NCBI GenBank assembly: GCA_964360145.1
Contig: CAYHWW010000067.1
Location: 1-15,993, forward strand
From: CAYHWW01 sp964360145
Lineage (GTDB): Bacteria; Bdellovibrionota; UBA1018; CAYHWW01
Length of the DNA: 15,993 bases
Direction: 5' to 3'
The position numbers were made by a program, and so were the translations under genes. Each line of letters starts with the position of its first letter. The stretch's first letter is position 1. The notes beneath the pieces are model-generated. The model was given only the letters and a program-made list of their open reading frames with translations, was not told the DNA's origin and searched no databases. Shown in pieces: positions 13,442 through 15,993 of the stretch.

Positions 13442-15007
13442 ATGAACACTCCCTCAGGTGAAAGCCTGACTTTGTGGATGAATCAAGTTCCTCCGCTACG
13501 ACGTGAACCACTCAATGAGAATATTTCAGTGGATGTATGCGTTGTCGGGGCGGGAATCGCTGGCCTCACTTCGGCCTATCTTCTGTTGAAAGCAGGGCGA
13601 TCCGTCGCAGTTTTGGAAAGTGCGACCATTGGAAGCGGACAATCGGGCAGGACCACAGCTCACTTTGTAACCGCTCTTGATGATCGTTATTTCAATCTTG
13701 AGAAGTATCACGGCCTTGAGGGGGCGAGGCTGGCAGCTGAAAGCCACAGCGCTGCCATCGATCAGGTTGAAGAAATTATCCAGACGGAAAACATTGATTG
13801 CGACTGGCGTCGCCTTTCTGGGTACTTGTATCTCTCGCCGTATGAAGATCTGAGTCTCTTGGAAAAAGAGTACGATGCGGTGCTTCGCACCGGCGCCATG
13901 AGCATTCAATGGCTTGATCGTGCCCCACTGGCAACGTTTGACACGGGGAAATGCCTTCATTTCCCTCGACAGGCTTGTTTCCATCCCATGAAGTATCTAG
14001 CCGGGCTCACCCGCGCCATCGAAGCAATGGGTGGGAAAATCTATACTGAGACCCATGCTGATAAGATCGAAGGTGGAAAGCCAGCCCACGTGACCACTCA
14101 AGACCATTTTACGGTCACCGCCACTGCGCTCCTAGTCGCGACAAACACACCAATCAATGACTTCGCTGTCATTCATACGAAGCAGGTTCCATACCGGAGC
14201 TATGTTATCGCGGCACCGATCCCGAAAGGCTGTGTAAACCCAGGCCTTTATTGGGACACCCATGACTCGTATCACTACATTCGGGTCGACGACGCCGCGA
14301 TGGATAAAGACTACTTGCTCGTCGGCGGAGAAGATCACAAGACGGGGCAGAATAAGCATCCTGAGCAAGCCTTTGATCGCCTTGAAAAATGGACGAAGAA
14401 ACATTTTCCAATGGTTCAATCCATTGCGTATCGCTGGTCTGGCCAGGTCATGGAGCCTGTGGACGGCCTTGCGTATATCGGGCGCAACCCCATGGACAGC
14501 GACAATGTTTACATCATCACCGGCGATTCCGGCAATGGCATGACCCATTGCACTTTGGGCGCGATGCTCATCAGCGATCTGATCATGGGTCGTGAGAATG
14601 CTTGGGAGAAGCTCTACAGCCCGTCGCGCATCTCGCTGCGCAGCGCGCCTCAATACATAAAAGACAACATCAATACCATAAGCCAATACAGATCTTGGTT
14701 TGCATCCAGTGAAACATCGAGTGTTGATGGGATTGAATGCGGTGAAGGTGCTGTCATCAGGGACGGACTTTCTCAAACCGCGGTTTATCGCGCTGAAGAT
14801 GGCGGCCTCCATCGGTGTTCCGCCGTCTGCCCACATATGGGCGCTATTGTTGCCTGGAACAGAGTCGAAAAAACTTGGGACTGTCCCTGTCATGGTTCGC
14901 GGTTCGATGCCCAGGGGCATGTGATCAATGGTCCGGCGATTACAAATCTGGCGGAGGTGAATGCTGCTCCTGCGGAGCCTTTGGACTGCATCTCCGCAAC
15001 ACATTAA
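13442..15007 (+). CDS. FAD-dependent oxidoreductase with C-terminal Rieske [2Fe-2S] domain (YhfW-like)
   Basis: 521 residues. The N-terminus has the FAD-binding dinucleotide motif VVGAGIAGLTSAYLLLKAG (34-52) ending in an acidic residue (VLE), then the DAO-fold domain to about residue 410. The FAD-binding C-terminal signature IITGDSGNGMTHCTLGAM is present. Residues about 430-521 are a Rieske domain with ligands Cys463-x-His465 and, after 15 residues, Cys481-x-x-His484 in CPCHGSRFD. Flavin plus an iron-sulfur centre suggests electron transfer in an oxidative reaction. The family includes Bacillus YhfW, of unknown substrate. ATG at 13442 is preferred to the earlier GTG at 13400 because AGGGA precedes it by seven bases. 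It stands alone, 193 bases after the antiporter. Confidence 0.93.
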   Translation: MNTPSGESLTLWMNQVPPLRREPLNENISVDVCVVGAGIAGLTSAYLLLKAGRSVAVLESATIGSGQSGRTTAHFVTALDDRYFNLEKYHGLEGARLAAESHSAAIDQVEEIIQTENIDCDWRRLSGYLYLSPYEDLSLLEKEYDAVLRTGAMSIQWLDRAPLATFDTGKCLHFPRQACFHPMKYLAGLTRAIEAMGGKIYTETHADKIEGGKPAHVTTQDHFTVTATALLVATNTPINDFAVIHTKQVPYRSYVIAAPIPKGCVNPGLYWDTHDSYHYIRVDDAAMDKDYLLVGGEDHKTGQNKHPEQAFDRLEKWTKKHFPMVQSIAYRWSGQVMEPVDGLAYIGRNPMDSDNVYIITGDSGNGMTHCTLGAMLISDLIMGRENAWEKLYSPSRISLRSAPQYIKDNINTISQYRSWFASSETSSVDGIECGEGAVIRDGLSQTAVYRAEDGGLHRCSAVCPHMGAIVAWNRVEKTWDCPCHGSRFDAQGHVINGPAITNLAEVNAAPAEPLDCISATH

Positions 15008-15172
15008 ATCTAACTCAATTGCTACTGATGCAGCGTGTCTGACACTGAATTTTCAACCTACCGGAACTCATCGCTGAAGAAATTCGCTTCGATAATAATC
15101 CGCCATCTCTTCCGCACGCCAGGGGTAGTCCTGTGCAATCACTTACGTCCATAGGACGATCTGGAGAAAACT

Positions 15173-15993
15173 ATGTTTAAGATCCCATATGCTATGACTC
15201 GACTTGTAGCGCCACTCGCAATGCTCATTTTCTCAGGGTGCTATGCCCCGGGAACTGAAAATGTTTCAGCGCTGGAACTCGTCACGGGCGCGAGCCTCGG
15301 TACAGCGGAAAGCTTCGCTGTACTCGCTGGCTCCACAGTGACCAACACTGGAGCAACCGTTGTTTCTGGAGATTTGGGAGTCAACCCGGGCAGTGCCATC
15401 ACTGGATTTCCTCCGGGCATGGTGATCGGGGGAGCAATACACGCCGGTGATGCGGTGGCTCTTCAAGCTCAAAATGATCTTACCACTGCGTACGACGTCC
15501 TCGCCGGAGAACCGTGCGACGTCTCCTTGACCGGACAGGATCTAGGCGGACTGACACTTACGCCAGGAACCTATTGCTTCTCTTCGTCGGCTCAACTGAC
15601 TGGAGCCCTTACCCTCGATGCCGAAGGCGACCCCGATGCCGTGTTTATTTTTCAGATTGCAAGTACGCTGACCACCGCAAGCAACTCATCCGTGCTCGTG
15701 ATTAACGATGGATCAGACTGTAATGTATTTTGGCAAATCGGCAGCTCCGCCACTTTGGGTACGGATACTGCCTTTGTAGGAAGCATTCTCGCCCTGACAA
15801 GCATCTCCTTAACCACCGACGCAACGGTGAGCGGTAGAGCTTTAGCGCGAAATGGTGCAGTGACGATGGATACGAATAGCGTCTCCATCGCCGCATGTAG
15901 TCTGAATCCGACGCCAACGCCGACGCCGACGCCAACACCTACGCCAACACCGACGCCAATGCAAGACGCTGTTTTTCTCCTCCGCTTAACGAA
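15173..15993 (+). CDS. Ice-binding-like protein (DUF3494), probable lipoprotein, C-terminus beyond window
   Basis: The open frame starts at ATG 15173, after GGAG at six bases, and runs off the right edge (273 codons visible). Residues 11-23 form a hydrophobic stretch ending in FSGC, a near-lipobox with Phe instead of Leu/Val/Ile at -3. So it is probably a lipoprotein, but cleavage is uncertain. Residues about 38-242 match the DUF3494 ice-binding fold, a beta-solenoid: GTAESFAVLAGSTVTNTG, SGDLGVNPGSAITGFPPG, GDAVALQAQNDLTTAYDVLAG, LTGQDLGGLTLTPGTYCFSSSAQLTG and FVGSILALTSISL. Family members bind ice in some bacteria and fungi, while others have no shown ice function and may mediate adhesion. 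After residue 246 is a Thr-Pro repeat linker, then MQDAVFLLRLT, the beginning of another domain or anchor that is cut off. Confidence 0.92.
   Translation, partial: MFKIPYAMTRLVAPLAMLIFSGCYAPGTENVSALELVTGASLGTAESFAVLAGSTVTNTGATVVSGDLGVNPGSAITGFPPGMVIGGAIHAGDAVALQAQNDLTTAYDVLAGEPCDVSLTGQDLGGLTLTPGTYCFSSSAQLTGALTLDAEGDPDAVFIFQIASTLTTASNSSVLVINDGSDCNVFWQIGSSATLGTDTAFVGSILALTSISLTTDATVSGRALARNGAVTMDTNSVSIAACSLNPTPTPTPTPTPTPTPTPMQDAVFLLRLT
15911..15958 (+). repeat. Thr-Pro repeat linker, eight TP units
   Basis: Eight consecutive ACG/ACA-CCN codon pairs encode (Thr-Pro)x8, residues 247-262 of the ice-binding-like protein. Codons vary in the third base, so it is a protein-level repeat more than a DNA microsatellite. 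TP linkers commonly join an exported domain to an anchor or second domain. Confidence 0.9.

Noticed and set aside
14132..15004. A 290-residue minus-strand frame
   Set aside because: It lies antisense within the FAD-Rieske gene, whose motifs fill the opposite strand.
15035..15045. GTGTC-T-GACAC inverted repeat after the oxidoreductase gene
   Set aside because: A one-base loop and five-base arms would not form a stable terminator, and the T-run is short.

Overview
The window comes from a Gram-negative bacterium of moderately high GC content. The evidence is a cleaved signal peptide, a probable lipoprotein, Shine-Dalgarno-led bacterial genes, several ATGA/TTGA gene overlaps, and MscS and CPA-type envelope transporters. 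The mix of genes (transglutaminase-like surface protein, sterol-desaturase-like hydroxylase, deoxynucleoside kinase, YhfW-like Rieske oxidoreductase, DUF3494 ice-binding-like protein) would suit an environmental delta-proteobacterium-like lineage, but the taxon cannot be fixed from sequence alone. I see no rRNA, tRNA, CRISPR, transposase or phage genes.

Layout. (1) Positions 1-2796, minus strand: the 5' 932 codons of a large exported transglutaminase-like protein. It runs off the left edge, has alanine where the catalytic cysteine should be, and ends in a 17-glycine tract. (2) 3039-3306: a ribbon-helix-helix regulator behind a repeated, palindromic operator-like site. (3) 3434-5585, plus strand: a compact operon of a CheY-like receiver protein, a SAM methyltransferase and a divergent acyltransferase-like protein. 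(4) 5596-9188, minus strand: deoxynucleoside kinase, then an exported alpha/beta hydrolase carrying EF-hand-like loops, then two diverged XRE-type regulators. The last three genes are joined by ATGA overlaps. Operons 3 and 4 converge on a perfect 18-bp palindrome that supplies both stop codons. (5) 9317-10471, plus strand: a membrane fatty-acid-hydroxylase/sterol-desaturase-like enzyme. (6) 10472-10822: a non-coding block with two copies of a repeat and three alternating inverted units that can form competing hairpins. (7) 10823-13248: an MscS-type channel and a K+/H+ (or Na+/H+) antiporter overlapping by TTGA, a likely osmotic or ion-homeostasis pair. (8) 13442-15007: an FAD oxidoreductase with a C-terminal Rieske domain. 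(9) 15173 to the right edge: an ice-binding-like (DUF3494) probable lipoprotein followed by a Thr-Pro repeat linker.

The least conventional parts are the two operons facing each other at 5582-5599 (a signalling-type operon of unknown product against a hydrolase with two paralogous XRE regulators), the operator in front of the orphan RHH gene, and the structured repeat block before mscS. Their biological roles are inference. Gene calls for the recognised families rest on visible motifs.
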